Source: Fervidobacterium nodosum Rt17-B1 (lineage in GTDB: Bacteria > Thermotogota > Thermotogae > Thermotogales > Fervidobacteriaceae). Taken from it: a DNA stretch of 64,000 nucleotides. The position numbers were made by a program, and so were the translations under genes. The stretch spans positions 868,001-932,000 of the forward strand of contig NC_009718.1 in NCBI RefSeq assembly GCF_000017545.1, given 5' to 3'. Shown here piece after piece: positions 9,409 through 18,228 of the stretch (the stretch's first letter is position 1; every line of letters starts with the position of its first letter). The notes under the pieces were generated by a model. It made no database searches. It was not told the DNA's origin and saw nothing but the letters and a program-made list of their open reading frames with translations.

Positions 9409-9437
9409 TTCAAATTTAATCAAAAATCTGGTATAAT
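9409..9437 (+). promoter_or_regulatory. Predicted promoter for tatD-ruvA
   Basis: TTCAAA (9409-9414) and a perfect TATAAT (9432-9437) are 17 bases apart. It starts 27 bases after the transposase stop, so tatD keeps its own promoter despite the insertion. Confidence 0.55.
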
Positions 9438-9465
9438 TATAACATAAAAGGGAGGGTATGTACAG

Positions 9466-10290
9466 ATGAAAACGGAAAATCAGAAACTTCAAAATCTTAT
9501 AGATACTCACGCACACTTGCATATGAAACACTTTGAAAAGGATAGAGATGATGTCTTTAAAAGAGTAACACAAATGAAATTCGTACTAAACGTCTCAACA
9601 AGTATTGAAGACTTGAATGACACAATTAAGATAGCAAATATTTTGCCAAACGTATTTTTAGCTCTTGGAATACATCCGCACGATTCTGGAAATGTTCCAA
9701 ATGATTATATTGAAATCTTAGAAAATTTAGCACTCAAAAACAAGAAAGTTTTAGCGATAGGTGAAATTGGGTTAGATTATTTTAGAAATTTCTCACCTAT
9801 AGATACTCAAAAAAGAGTCTTCGCAGAACAGTTAATGCTTGCAAATAAACTTGGTAAACCTGTAATTTTGCATATCAGAGACGCTTACGAAGATGTCTAC
9901 GAAATAATAAAACTCATAGGTGCAGAAAATGGAGGAATTGTTCACGCGTTCAGCGGAGATGAGAATTGGGCTAAAAAGTTTGTAAAACTTGGTTTTAAAA
10001 TAGGAATCGGTGGACCAATAACATATCCAAAGAACGATTTACTTAGAAACGTAGTCAAAATAATAGGTGTGGAAAATGTCGTTACAGAAACAGATTGTCC
10101 TTACTTACCTCCACAACAGTATCGTGGAAAGAGAAATGAACCTATTTATGTATATTACGTCTTCGAGCAGTTAAACGAAATTTTTGGTCTTGACATAGAT
10201 ATATATGATATAATTTGGAAAAACACAAAGGAAATACTAAAAATAAACGAAGATTTGGCTAATTCATCAGTTGGTGATAACGATGATTGA
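9466..10290 (+). CDS. tatD: TatD family metal-dependent DNase
   Basis: 274 residues, usual for YcfH/TatD proteins. A TIM-barrel amidohydrolase-like fold is marked by DTHAHL (residues 13-18, metal ligands His15 and His17), the Glu in IGEIGLDYF, HIRDA, a central HAFSG, and the metal Asp in TETDCPYLPP near the end. The family hydrolyses DNA (3'-5' exonuclease and AP sites) in repair, though cellular substrates vary. GGGAGGG lies about ten bases before the ATG. The stop overlaps the ruvA start, tying it to recombination repair. Confidence 0.92.
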   Translation: MKTENQKLQNLIDTHAHLHMKHFEKDRDDVFKRVTQMKFVLNVSTSIEDLNDTIKIANILPNVFLALGIHPHDSGNVPNDYIEILENLALKNKKVLAIGEIGLDYFRNFSPIDTQKRVFAEQLMLANKLGKPVILHIRDAYEDVYEIIKLIGAENGGIVHAFSGDENWAKKFVKLGFKIGIGGPITYPKNDLLRNVVKIIGVENVVTETDCPYLPPQQYRGKRNEPIYVYYVFEQLNEIFGLDIDIYDIIWKNTKEILKINEDLANSSVGDNDD

Positions 10291-10849
10291 AATAATAGAA
10301 GGCATATATAAAGGTAGAAGCGAAGGTAAAATACTTGTTTCAATTAACGGAGTAGTATTCGGAATAATAACAGATGCGGAAAGTTTTTCCGAATTTAACG
10401 AAGGGGATAAAATTTTAGTTTACACAAAACTTATCGTGTCTCAAGAAGATATGACAATATACGGATTTGATTCAAAAGTAAAGAAAGAAACTTTCGAAAA
10501 ATTGATAAAAGTTTCAAAACTCGGTCCAAAAACAGCAATCAAAATTCTTTCATCAACAACTGTTGATTTTTTATCAAACGCAATCGCAACTGGAGATGTC
10601 GAAAAACTTTCATCTATTCCAGGAATAGGTAGAAAAACAGCCGAAAGAATGATTACAGAACTAAAAGATGAATTCGAGGTTGTTGAAGTAAATGAAGAGA
10701 TGCTTGAAGCAATAGAAGCTCTTGTATCTTTAGGTTACTCAAAAACGCAAGCAAGAAATGCTGTTTCCAAGGTTCTCAAAGAAAGTCCGAATATAAGCAA
10801 CGTTTCGAAAATAATAAAAGAAGCTTTAAAGATACTTGCAAAGATTTAA
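10283..10849 (+). CDS. ruvA: Holliday junction branch migration protein RuvA
   Basis: 188 residues from the ATG at 10283, which overlaps the tatD stop by eight bases; an in-frame TTG at 10271 lacks support. Domains in order: N-terminal OB fold (1-62), two helix-hairpin-helix motifs (KLGPKTAIKIL and SIPGIGRKTAERMI) for junction binding, and a C-terminal UBA-like helical domain (about 140-188) that contacts RuvB. RuvA tetramers hold the four-way junction while RuvB drives branch migration. ruvB and ruvC are not nearby. Confidence 0.95.
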   Translation: MIEIIEGIYKGRSEGKILVSINGVVFGIITDAESFSEFNEGDKILVYTKLIVSQEDMTIYGFDSKVKKETFEKLIKVSKLGPKTAIKILSSTTVDFLSNAIATGDVEKLSSIPGIGRKTAERMITELKDEFEVVEVNEEMLEAIEALVSLGYSKTQARNAVSKVLKESPNISNVSKIIKEALKILAKI

Positions 10850-10906
10850 ATAAAAAATCAATTTCAGCTCCAACTTGTCCACAAATATGGGTTAGGAGCG
10901 GTGTTT

Positions 10907-11458
10907 ATGGCAAGTACCATTAGTATTAACAATTCGCAAGGGCCTGTTATAGTAAATCCAACATTAGGTTACAAACTTGATCCAGGTGAACCTGGAATAC
11001 CTTCAGGTGCACCTGCAAGTAAAAGCGTTCTCAGGGTACTTGGTCAAGAACTCGCCAATTATATGGATTTCAAAAAGCAAGCAATGGAAAAAGGCGGCTT
11101 TATAATAGCCGGGGGAATATTTCTCGATATGCAAAAGAGAGGTTCATTCCTCGCTGCCGTTGCAGGGAAAACAAGAGTATTAATGTACATCCCTGGTGAA
11201 AAAAATCAAGTAAACGGTAAACCTGAACAACAAAATAACCAATTTGATACAATTGATTTTGAAAGCGATTTAAAAAAGTCAAAGATAGAACAAAAAATAG
11301 ATGAGTTATACAGGAAGCTCTCAACAACAAACGATCCTTTGGAAGCCGAAAAATTACAACAACAAATACTTATGCTTACAATGGCTATGAATGCCCTTAT
11401 GTTTGGAATGAAAATACCTGAATTACTTGTGGGGATGTTACTCAATACAACTGTTTAA
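10907..11458 (+). CDS. Hypothetical protein, 183 residues
   Basis: Not recognised. The ATG at 10907 is chosen because AGGAG lies eight bases upstream (10894-10898). The N-terminus is rich in Pro and Gly with a collagen-like LDPGEPGIPSGAPAS stretch. A hydrophobic middle follows (GGFIIAGGIFLDMQKRGSFLAAVAG), then a charged helical segment (about 115-150) and a Met-rich hydrophobic end (LMLTMAMNALMFGM). No signal peptide. It may be a structural or membrane-associated protein. It stands 57 bases after ruvA and 44 bases before the DRTGG gene, so it could belong to either unit. Confidence 0.7.
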   Translation: MASTISINNSQGPVIVNPTLGYKLDPGEPGIPSGAPASKSVLRVLGQELANYMDFKKQAMEKGGFIIAGGIFLDMQKRGSFLAAVAGKTRVLMYIPGEKNQVNGKPEQQNNQFDTIDFESDLKKSKIEQKIDELYRKLSTTNDPLEAEKLQQQILMLTMAMNALMFGMKIPELLVGMLLNTTV

Positions 11459-11502
11459 ATATAAAAACAAGAACAAATAAAAACATCTTGGAGGGATAGG
11501 GT

Positions 11503-11835
11503 GTGAAAATTTCTGAAATTGCAAATGCATTGGGTTTAAAAACCGTTTATTTTTGCAACGATTATGAAATTGAACATGGTTACGTTGGCGATTTACTTAG
11601 CATTGTTATGAGATCCGCCCAACAAAATTCAATATGGTTAACTGTACAAAGCCATGTGAATATTATCGCTGTCGCGTCACTTACAGGTATCAAAGCCATA
11701 GTTCTCTGTGAAGATCTTGAATTTCCTGACGAAACTATTCATAAAGCAAAAGAAGAAAACATAAATTTATTTGTATCGAAGGAAAATTCATATATAACCG
11801 CAGGGAGAATATACGAACTTGGTATCAAATGGTAA
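11503..11835 (+). CDS. DRTGG-domain protein
   Basis: 110 residues, a single alpha/beta DRTGG-like domain of the type also found in HPr kinase neighbours. The stretch LTGIKAIVLCEDLEFPDETIHKA and the end SYITAGRIYELG are typical. No catalytic residues are obvious, so a small-ligand or partner-binding role is likely. In other Thermotogales and in clostridia, a DRTGG gene, a PHP gene and a histidine-kinase-like ATPase cluster with NADH-linked [FeFe] hydrogenase genes. Here the same trio appears without hydrogenase genes in view. GGAGGGATAGG precedes the GTG start. Confidence 0.75.
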   Translation: MKISEIANALGLKTVYFCNDYEIEHGYVGDLLSIVMRSAQQNSIWLTVQSHVNIIAVASLTGIKAIVLCEDLEFPDETIHKAKEENINLFVSKENSYITAGRIYELGIKW

Positions 11836-12526
11836 ATTATATAAAGCCGATTTACATATTCATTCTTGTCTTTCACCGTGCGGGGATATAAGTATGCTCC
11901 CCTCCGTAATTTGTGAGAAACAGTTGGATGTAATATCAATAACTGACCATAATTCCGCTCGAAACGTAGCGGTTTTTATTAGTTTATGTAAAGACAAAAT
12001 AGTTGTTCCCGGAATAGAGATACACACAGTCGAGGATGTACACATATTAGGTTATTTTCCAGAATTAGAACATTGTTTAAAAGTTTCAAAAATTGTTGAA
12101 GAAAATCTTCCGAAATTTCCATACGACCCAGAAAAATTCGGATATCAAATAGTTATAAACGAAAACGAAGAATTTGTAAATACAATCGATGAGTACCTTG
12201 GCTTCCCTACTAATCTAACTATAGAAGACGCAATTGAAATAATACTATCCAATCACGGTTTGCCAGTTTTCGCACATGTTGATAGGAAATTTGGGGCTAT
12301 TTATCAACTTGGTTTATTACCGGAAGGGACTAACGTGGTTGAGGTTAAAAAGCGTGAAACTTATGAGGAACTGAAGAAAAATGGTTATATCGCACTCACA
12401 TCATCCGATGCACATTTGCCAGATGAAGTAGGCGTAAGGAAAATCTTTATGGAGGACAAACCAAAAAATTCGCAAGAAGTTATAGATATGATTTTAGAAA
12501 GGAGGTTTAAGACCATTTGGGATTGA
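11819..12526 (+). CDS. PHP-domain phosphoesterase
   Basis: 235 residues from a TTG at 11819, overlapping the DRTGG gene by 17 bases, with GGGAG 11 bases upstream. The polymerase-and-histidinol-phosphatase fold is shown by the metal ligands in ADLHIHS (residues 11-17), ITDHNS, GIEIHT, a His in FAHVDRK and the final SSDAH. These would bind a trinuclear metal centre that hydrolyses phosphoesters. The substrate is unknown; context suggests a regulatory role with the DRTGG protein and the ATPase. Its stop overlaps the next start. Confidence 0.88.
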   Translation: MVSNGKLYKADLHIHSCLSPCGDISMLPSVICEKQLDVISITDHNSARNVAVFISLCKDKIVVPGIEIHTVEDVHILGYFPELEHCLKVSKIVEENLPKFPYDPEKFGYQIVINENEEFVNTIDEYLGFPTNLTIEDAIEIILSNHGLPVFAHVDRKFGAIYQLGLLPEGTNVVEVKKRETYEELKKNGYIALTSSDAHLPDEVGVRKIFMEDKPKNSQEVIDMILERRFKTIWD

Positions 12527-13056
12527 TTACGATATCTGACCACATACACGACATTGCTGAAAACTCTATAAATGCAAAAGCAAAAAATGTAAAAATAACA
12601 ATAAAAGAAACAGATGACAAATTTTATTTTTCTGTAGAAGATGATGCTGGCGGGATAAGACCAGAAATACTTGAGAAAATATTTGACCCATTCGTTACAA
12701 CTCGAAAAAAAGAGATAAGAAGGGTTGGGCTTGGTTTACCATTTTTGAAACAAGCAACTGAATTAACAGGCGGATATACGAAAATTAACTCAGAAATAGG
12801 CAAAGGTACAAAAGTTGAGGCACTTTTTTACAAATCAAACATAGACTGCCAACCTGTTGGAGATTTAATTGGTACTTTTTTTACATTACTTTTAAACAGT
12901 TCTGTAAATTGGGAAATAGAAAGATGTTTAAACGAAGAATGCTATGTTGTAACCAGTGAATCCATTAAAACTTATCTTGGAGAAATAGATTCTCCGCAAA
13001 AAATGATGGTTCTAAAAGAACTAATAGAAGAATTAGAAAATTCAATAAAAACATAA
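12517..13056 (+). CDS. Histidine-kinase-like (GHKL) ATP-binding protein
   Basis: 179 residues from a TTG at 12517 behind GGAGGT (12501-12506). The first ~105 residues are a GHKL ATPase domain: N box HDIAENSINA, G1 box DDAGGI, F box IFDPFVT and G2 box VGLGLPFLKQA. There is no phosphoacceptor His domain, so it resembles anti-sigma kinases or a stand-alone ATPase module. The C-terminal ~70 residues carry no motif I know. It ends the DRTGG-PHP-ATPase set, 26 bases before bamA. Confidence 0.85.
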   Translation: MGLITISDHIHDIAENSINAKAKNVKITIKETDDKFYFSVEDDAGGIRPEILEKIFDPFVTTRKKEIRRVGLGLPFLKQATELTGGYTKINSEIGKGTKVEALFYKSNIDCQPVGDLIGTFFTLLLNSSVNWEIERCLNEECYVVTSESIKTYLGEIDSPQKMMVLKELIEELENSIKT

Positions 13057-13082
13057 TCATTTATATTTAGGAGGGACTAAAG

Positions 13083-15296
13083 ATGATTAGAAAAAGCATT
13101 TTTTCAGTGATTTTACTTTTTGTTATTTCGATTCTGTCATTTTCTTTCGTACTCGTAGATGTAAAGTTTGAAGGATTGAACAACGTTACCAAACAAGACC
13201 TTGAAAGTTACTATAAAGACTATATTGGAAAAAATGTGAATGAAAATGCTATAAACGATATAATAAGCTCTATCGATGAAACGGGATATTTTGAAGAAAT
13301 TCAATACAAACTAAACAACGTAGAAAATGACGAAAACAAAAAAATATTGAATATAAATGTAGTGGAATACCCACCTGTAAAAAAGGTAAATTACGATATT
13401 AAAGGTCCTGGAATAATTGACATTGAAACAATAAAAAAAGAAGTGACACTAAAGGAAGGAAAACCGCTTAGCTTTTCAAATTTCTGGGAAAGCATAAACA
13501 AAATAGCGGATTTATACTCTAGCAAAGGATATTTGGTTGCCACTCCAAGAAGCCAAAATAAAGATTTTGGCTTTGTTTACGTTAGTGGCACGATTTCAGA
13601 AGACAATGAAGTTACCTTCTCAATAAAAGAATACGTACTGTACAACATTGAATTTAACGTTGTAAGCAATGATGAAGAATTTAAAAATGCATTTAAAGAT
13701 GTAGTTAAAAGTGTATCATTCAAAAAGTACGCAGATTATGAAAAGAAAAATTGGTTTGAGAGAATTTTTGATTCCGAAAAAGATTACGTACCTTCTCAGC
13801 AAGTACTTCAAACAATTTTTCAAACACTCTCCAAATACGTATATGTGAAAGTTGTAGATTTATCGGTAGAAGAATCACAATCCAAATTCCCAGCAAAAAC
13901 CCTTTTAATAACAGTTACAGATAACACAATTACACAACAACCTTTAAAAATAAAAGGAATTAGAACAGTTGGTAATACACTCTTCACACAAAAAGAGTTA
14001 ATAGGTGATACCACTGAAGGAACGTACACAAACTTCCAGATACTTTCAAAAGTTCAACAAGTAAAAAATACATACGATAGTAAAGGTTATTTTATTGATC
14101 TTAATTTAGGAATGGATGAAGAGGGATATCTTAACATAAAGATAACAGAAATCAAAGTTGGACAAGTAAAAATTTCAGGAAACGACGTAACAAAAAATTA
14201 TGTTTTTGACGATGTCATAAGCATAAAACCTGGTAGTTTTCTAAATCGCGCAGAACTTCAAAATACCTATATCGAACTTACAAAATTAAATTTCTTCAAA
14301 AACGCTGATATAGGTATAGAACCTGTTGAAAATGATAACACTAAGGTTGATGTCGTTATAAAACTGACAGAAAAAGACAAAAAGTTTGATTTCAACGGAG
14401 GGGTTACATGGGGACCTGTGAAAGACAAACCGTGGTGGGACGGAATCGCCGCTCTACTTTCTATCTCAACAACAAATCCATTTGGATACGGTGAAAACTT
14501 CTCTGTCTCATTACAAAAAGCTCTTTCAACAACTGATCTTTCGTTAAGCGCTGGGATAAGAAAACCGTTCGAATTGCCAATTATCTTCAGCAACTCATTA
14601 ACTTACAAAAATTATCCATCCAACGATGGAAATGAATCAAAATTATCTTACTCAGTAAATGTGAACACACTTAAAACTCCACTTGGACAATTTGGAATAG
14701 GAACAAGTTATAACGACGTAACAATATCAGCAACTGATACTTCTGAATCTACAAATACAAAAACATTAGCACTTTCTGGAAATTATCTGTACGAAACTCT
14801 TGATAACCTTTACGTACCTATGAAAGGTTATTCGTTCTCAATCTATGGTACAAAATATTTCCCACTATCTGAAAATGGTTCTGACGCACTTAGTTATTTA
14901 TCCGAATTAACATTGCACATTCCAATTAGTTCTTCTGCTTCGTTTGCTACACGCTTAGTTGCAGGACAGGTATTCCAAATTTCTGGTGAACCTATAACTT
15001 ATGAGCTTGCAGGTATTAACCAAGTAAGAGGTGTCAAATCAACGGATAAAGGTCCTGTCATTGGCTTGAACAACAATGAAATTAGATTTAAGGCTCCTGA
15101 GCAAATGTTCTATATCTCACTCTTCTACGACTTAGGATTTGTAGATAGTGAGTATAGGTTAGATAAACTTGTCAGTTCAGCTGGTATAGAATTTGGACTT
15201 ACTGTACCTATGTTTGGACTTATAAGAGTAGGATGGGGAATTCCAATTCCTTCGACTAACCTGAATTTCTACTTTACATTTGGAAAGACATTCTAA
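13083..15296 (+). CDS. bamA: Outer membrane protein assembly factor BamA
   Basis: 737 residues. A signal peptide (1-22) is followed by several POTRA domains (about 25-420), each marked by short strands such as VDVKFEGLNNVT, KIKGIRTVGNTLFT and GQVKISGNDV. A surface-antigen beta barrel fills the last ~310 residues and ends in Phe (TFGKTF), the classic outer-membrane insertion signature. BamA folds barrel proteins into the outer membrane, here presumably the toga. AGGAGGGAC lies before the ATG. Confidence 0.93.
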   Translation: MIRKSIFSVILLFVISILSFSFVLVDVKFEGLNNVTKQDLESYYKDYIGKNVNENAINDIISSIDETGYFEEIQYKLNNVENDENKKILNINVVEYPPVKKVNYDIKGPGIIDIETIKKEVTLKEGKPLSFSNFWESINKIADLYSSKGYLVATPRSQNKDFGFVYVSGTISEDNEVTFSIKEYVLYNIEFNVVSNDEEFKNAFKDVVKSVSFKKYADYEKKNWFERIFDSEKDYVPSQQVLQTIFQTLSKYVYVKVVDLSVEESQSKFPAKTLLITVTDNTITQQPLKIKGIRTVGNTLFTQKELIGDTTEGTYTNFQILSKVQQVKNTYDSKGYFIDLNLGMDEEGYLNIKITEIKVGQVKISGNDVTKNYVFDDVISIKPGSFLNRAELQNTYIELTKLNFFKNADIGIEPVENDNTKVDVVIKLTEKDKKFDFNGGVTWGPVKDKPWWDGIAALLSISTTNPFGYGENFSVSLQKALSTTDLSLSAGIRKPFELPIIFSNSLTYKNYPSNDGNESKLSYSVNVNTLKTPLGQFGIGTSYNDVTISATDTSESTNTKTLALSGNYLYETLDNLYVPMKGYSFSIYGTKYFPLSENGSDALSYLSELTLHIPISSSASFATRLVAGQVFQISGEPITYELAGINQVRGVKSTDKGPVIGLNNNEIRFKAPEQMFYISLFYDLGFVDSEYRLDKLVSSAGIEFGLTVPMFGLIRVGWGIPIPSTNLNFYFTFGKTF

Positions 15297-15326
15297 AAAT
15301 CAGAAAATAAAGGAGAACCCTGTTAT

Positions 15327-15953
15327 ATGGAAAAAATAAAAGAGTTTATAGAAAAATTAAACGAAATACGAGAAGAAGCAAAGCCTGCTGTTGAAGCAAG
15401 ATGGGAAGAATTTGAGAATTTAAGAAAGAATGGTACGGAAGAAGATTTATTTTCAGAGTTAAGTTTTTGTATCCTCACAGCAAACTGGAGTGCACAAGGT
15501 GGTATAAAAGCTCAAAAAATAATAGGAAATGGTTTTGCTTATCTTTCAGAAGAAGAACTTTACAAAAAACTCAAAGAGGTCGGACATCGTTACCCAGAAG
15601 CAAGAGCAAAATACATAGTTTCAAACAGATGGATAATTGGCAAAATAAGAGAAATCATATCGCAAGATGACCCCAGAGAATTTTTTGTTGATAACATAAA
15701 AGGTCTTGGGTGGAAAGAAAGTTCACATTTTTTAAGAAATATCGCTTTCCCAAATTATGCCATTTTAGACAAACATGTACTAAGAATAATGAAACAATAC
15801 GGGTTAATAGACGAGCTTCCAAAAGGATGGACGAAAAAAAGATATCTAGAATACGAAGAACGGCTAAAAAAAGTAGCAGAACTCTTTGGGGAACATATAG
15901 GCAAATTTGACCTGTACCTATGGTATATGATAAAAAGGAAAGTAGAGAAATAA
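15327..15953 (+). CDS. ogg: 8-oxoguanine DNA glycosylase/AP lyase, Ogg2 type
   Basis: 208 residues, the short HhH-GPD form found in archaea and Thermotogales. The helix-hairpin-helix IKGLGWKESSHFLRNI contains the Schiff-base Lys130, and the catalytic Asp148 lies in AILDKHVLRIM. It removes 8-oxoguanine opposite C and cuts the abasic strand. Thirty bases after bamA with AAAGGAGAA before the ATG, so it is probably cotranscribed. Confidence 0.92.
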   Translation: MEKIKEFIEKLNEIREEAKPAVEARWEEFENLRKNGTEEDLFSELSFCILTANWSAQGGIKAQKIIGNGFAYLSEEELYKKLKEVGHRYPEARAKYIVSNRWIIGKIREIISQDDPREFFVDNIKGLGWKESSHFLRNIAFPNYAILDKHVLRIMKQYGLIDELPKGWTKKRYLEYEERLKKVAELFGEHIGKFDLYLWYMIKRKVEK

Positions 15954-15985
15954 TTTGCTAACATTCTAAAATGGGAGGGGCTAAA

Positions 15986-16897
15986 ATGAAACTTATCGAG
16001 AGCGTTCCAAATTTTAGCGAAGGTAGACGAGAAGAAATCGTCAGACAAATTATTGAGGAAGCAAATAAATATAAAAAAGTGCGCGTATTAGATTGGTCGA
16101 TGGACAGAGATCATAACAGGTCAGTTGTTACATTGGTTGGGGAACCTGAAGAAATTTTAGAAGCTTTATTTGATATGACAAAAAAAGCATCAGAACTAAT
16201 CGATCTAAGATACCATAAAGGTGAACATCCAAGAATGGGAGCAACAGACGTTATACCATTGGTTCCACTAGTCGGCACAAAGATGGAAGAATGTGTTGAA
16301 TGGTCAAAAAAACTTGGCGAAAGAATCGGAAGAGAATTAAACATACCAGTATACCTTTACGAAAGAAGCGCAACTTCTCCTGAGAGGGAAAACTTGTCTG
16401 AAATAAGAAAAGGTGAATTTGAAGGATTTTTCGAAAAAATAAAAGACCCAAAGTGGAAACCAGATTTTGGTCCAGATAAAGTACATGAAACAGCAGGTGT
16501 CACAGCAGTTGGCGCTCGCGAATTCCTTATAGCTTTCAACGTCAATTTGGGGACAAACAACATAGAGATTGCAGACAAAATAGCAAAAGCAGTAAGGCAC
16601 ATTAGTGGTGGTTATCGATACGTAAAAGCAATGGGAGTAGAACTCAAAGAAAAAGGAATAGTTCAAGTATCGATGAACCTCACTAACTACAAAAAATCTC
16701 CTATATTTAGAGTATTCGAAACAATCAAAAGAGAGGCAGAAAGATACGGTGTACCAGTAGTTGGAAGCGAAATAATAGGTATGGTACCATTACAGGCAAT
16801 AGTAGAAACATTCATGTGGTATCTCCAAATAGATGAATTCGGTCCAAACAGAGTAATTGAGCAAAAACTTCTTGAACAATTGACAAAAGAACAATAA
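15986..16897 (+). CDS. ftcD: Glutamate formimidoyltransferase
   Basis: 303 residues from the ATG at 15986; an upstream ATG at 15971 overlaps the GGGAGGGG ribosome site and is rejected. It matches the formiminotransferase half of FtcD: the start ESVPNFSEGR, the RMGATDVIPLVP loop, and folate-site features in FGPDKVHETAGVTAVGAR. The cyclodeaminase half is absent, as in other single-domain homologues. The enzyme moves the formimino group between formiminoglutamate and tetrahydrofolate in histidine breakdown. No hut genes are adjacent. Confidence 0.93.
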   Translation: MKLIESVPNFSEGRREEIVRQIIEEANKYKKVRVLDWSMDRDHNRSVVTLVGEPEEILEALFDMTKKASELIDLRYHKGEHPRMGATDVIPLVPLVGTKMEECVEWSKKLGERIGRELNIPVYLYERSATSPERENLSEIRKGEFEGFFEKIKDPKWKPDFGPDKVHETAGVTAVGAREFLIAFNVNLGTNNIEIADKIAKAVRHISGGYRYVKAMGVELKEKGIVQVSMNLTNYKKSPIFRVFETIKREAERYGVPVVGSEIIGMVPLQAIVETFMWYLQIDEFGPNRVIEQKLLEQLTKEQ

Positions 16898-16912
16898 GAG
16901 TTTTTATTTTAT

Positions 16913-16957
16913 AAAAGGGAGTGCGTAAAATTAAATTAGACAATTGCACTCCCTTTT
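16913..16957 (+). terminator. Terminator after ftcD
   Basis: AAAAGGGAGTGC (16913-16924) pairs perfectly with GCACTCCCTTTT (16946-16957) around a 21-base AT-rich loop, giving a U tract in both directions. The right arm overlaps the -35 region of the next promoter. Confidence 0.85.
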
Positions 16958-16972
16958 GTTTTGTGGTATAAT
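16944..16972 (+). promoter_or_regulatory. Predicted promoter for the aldo/keto reductase gene
   Basis: A perfect TATAAT (16967-16972) follows TTGCAC (16944-16949) by 17 bases. The -35 lies inside the terminator stem of ftcD. Confidence 0.5.
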
Positions 16973-17010
16973 AATTCGCAGTACGAACCAAAACGAAGGA
17001 GGTGGGCTTT

Positions 17011-17964
17011 ATGGAATACAGAAAAGTAGGTAAATGGGGCTTAAAAATCAGCGAAGTATCGCTTGGTTCATGGCTTACATTTGGCAATCAACTCGACTTA
17101 AATTCAACAAAACAAGTTGTCCGATACGCAGTAGAAAATGGTATTAATTTTATCGATACCGCTGAAGCTTATGCAAACGGTATAGCAGAAGCAATGCTTG
17201 GCATGGTGCTTAAAGAATACAGAAGAGAAGACTTGGTAATTTCAACAAAAATCTTCTGGGGTGGAGATGGTCCAAACCAGAAAGGGCTTTCGAGAAAACA
17301 CTTGCTCGAAGGTACATGGAATTCATTGAAGAGATTGCAACTTGATTATGTAGATATACTTTACTGTCACAGACCAGACCCAGAAGTCCCCATGGAAGAA
17401 GTAGTCTATACAATGGACCAAATACTAAAAAGTGGACTTGCATTTTATTGGGGAACGAGCGAATGGAGTGCGGAAGAAATTGAGCAAGCTTGCAAAGTTG
17501 CGGAAAAAATGAACGCGATGCCACCTGTAGTCGAACAACCACAGTACAATTTAATATTTAAAAAACGTGTTGAAGAAGAATACGCTCCAATATACGAAAA
17601 ATATGGTATCGGAACAACAATTTGGAGTCCACTTGCTTCAGGTGTGTTAAGTGGTAAATACCTCGAAGGCATTCCAGAAGGTTCTAGGTTAGATAGATGG
17701 CCATGGTTAAGGAAAACAATGGAAGAAAGAGGTATATTCCAAGAAGAAACACTTCAAAAATTAAAAAGAATAAAAGAAATCGCGGAAGGTTTAGGCGTAA
17801 CAATGGCTCAACTTTCAATTGCATGGTGCTTGAGGAATCCACACGTAAGTAGCGTTATACTCGGTGTAAGTTCATTAGACCAACTTAAAGAAAATATAAA
17901 GGCTGTTGAAGTAAAGAATTTGATAACTGATGAAATTTATTCGGAACTAAACTCATTATTTTGA
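17011..17964 (+). CDS. Aldo/keto reductase, potassium-channel beta-subunit-like
   Basis: 317 residues from the ATG at 17011, six bases after AAGGAGGTG; an upstream GTG overlaps that site. TIM-barrel NADPH-dependent oxidoreductase: Asp and Tyr of FIDTAEAYANG, Lys of ISTKIFWGG and His of ILYCHRPD form the catalytic tetrad. The cofactor region includes WGTSEW and the C-terminal SSVILGVSSLDQL. The motifs put it in the AKR6/Kv-beta-like branch (YghZ-type). The substrate cannot be read from sequence. It is flanked by terminators and is probably monocistronic. Confidence 0.92.
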   Translation: MEYRKVGKWGLKISEVSLGSWLTFGNQLDLNSTKQVVRYAVENGINFIDTAEAYANGIAEAMLGMVLKEYRREDLVISTKIFWGGDGPNQKGLSRKHLLEGTWNSLKRLQLDYVDILYCHRPDPEVPMEEVVYTMDQILKSGLAFYWGTSEWSAEEIEQACKVAEKMNAMPPVVEQPQYNLIFKKRVEEEYAPIYEKYGIGTTIWSPLASGVLSGKYLEGIPEGSRLDRWPWLRKTMEERGIFQEETLQKLKRIKEIAEGLGVTMAQLSIAWCLRNPHVSSVILGVSSLDQLKENIKAVEVKNLITDEIYSELNSLF

Positions 17965-17985
17965 TATTATCTAAAAAAACAAAGA

Positions 17986-18031
17986 AAAACACTCCCGAGG
18001 TGGTATGTCGAAACCACTGAGGGAGTGTTTT
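17986..18031 (+). terminator. Terminator after the aldo/keto reductase gene
   Basis: AAAACACTCCC (17986-17996) pairs with GGGAGTGTTTT (18021-18031), and an inner GTGGT/ACCAC adds a second helix. The rest of the gap up to nagA (18229) has no gene. It holds a TATAAT at 18055-18060 inside an inverted repeat, GTTTAT (18047-18052) and ATAAAC (18064-18069), which might be an operator. Confidence 0.88.
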
Positions 18032-18228
18032 ATATAGAATAAGTTCGTTTATAGTATAATTTAATAAACTATCTAGATTAAATATCCATTTCCATACTAA
18101 CTACGAGAAAACAAGTATGTAAAATTATCTTCTAGAGAATTTTTATCTGACATCTTTCGGTTTACCAAAATAAAAAGCGCAAGTGTACTAAAGATCTTGT
18201 TAAATCAGTTGTGTTGCGAGGTGATTAA

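Noticed and set aside
9383-9465. Right inverted repeat of the insertion sequence
   Set aside because: No inverted copy of GGGGACACCCCCC or similar C/G-rich sequence is present between the transposase stop and tatD.
18047-18069. GTTTAT/ATAAAC inverted repeat around a TATAAT before nagA
   Set aside because: Six-base AT-rich arms are expected by chance in such sequence; noted only inside the terminator entry.
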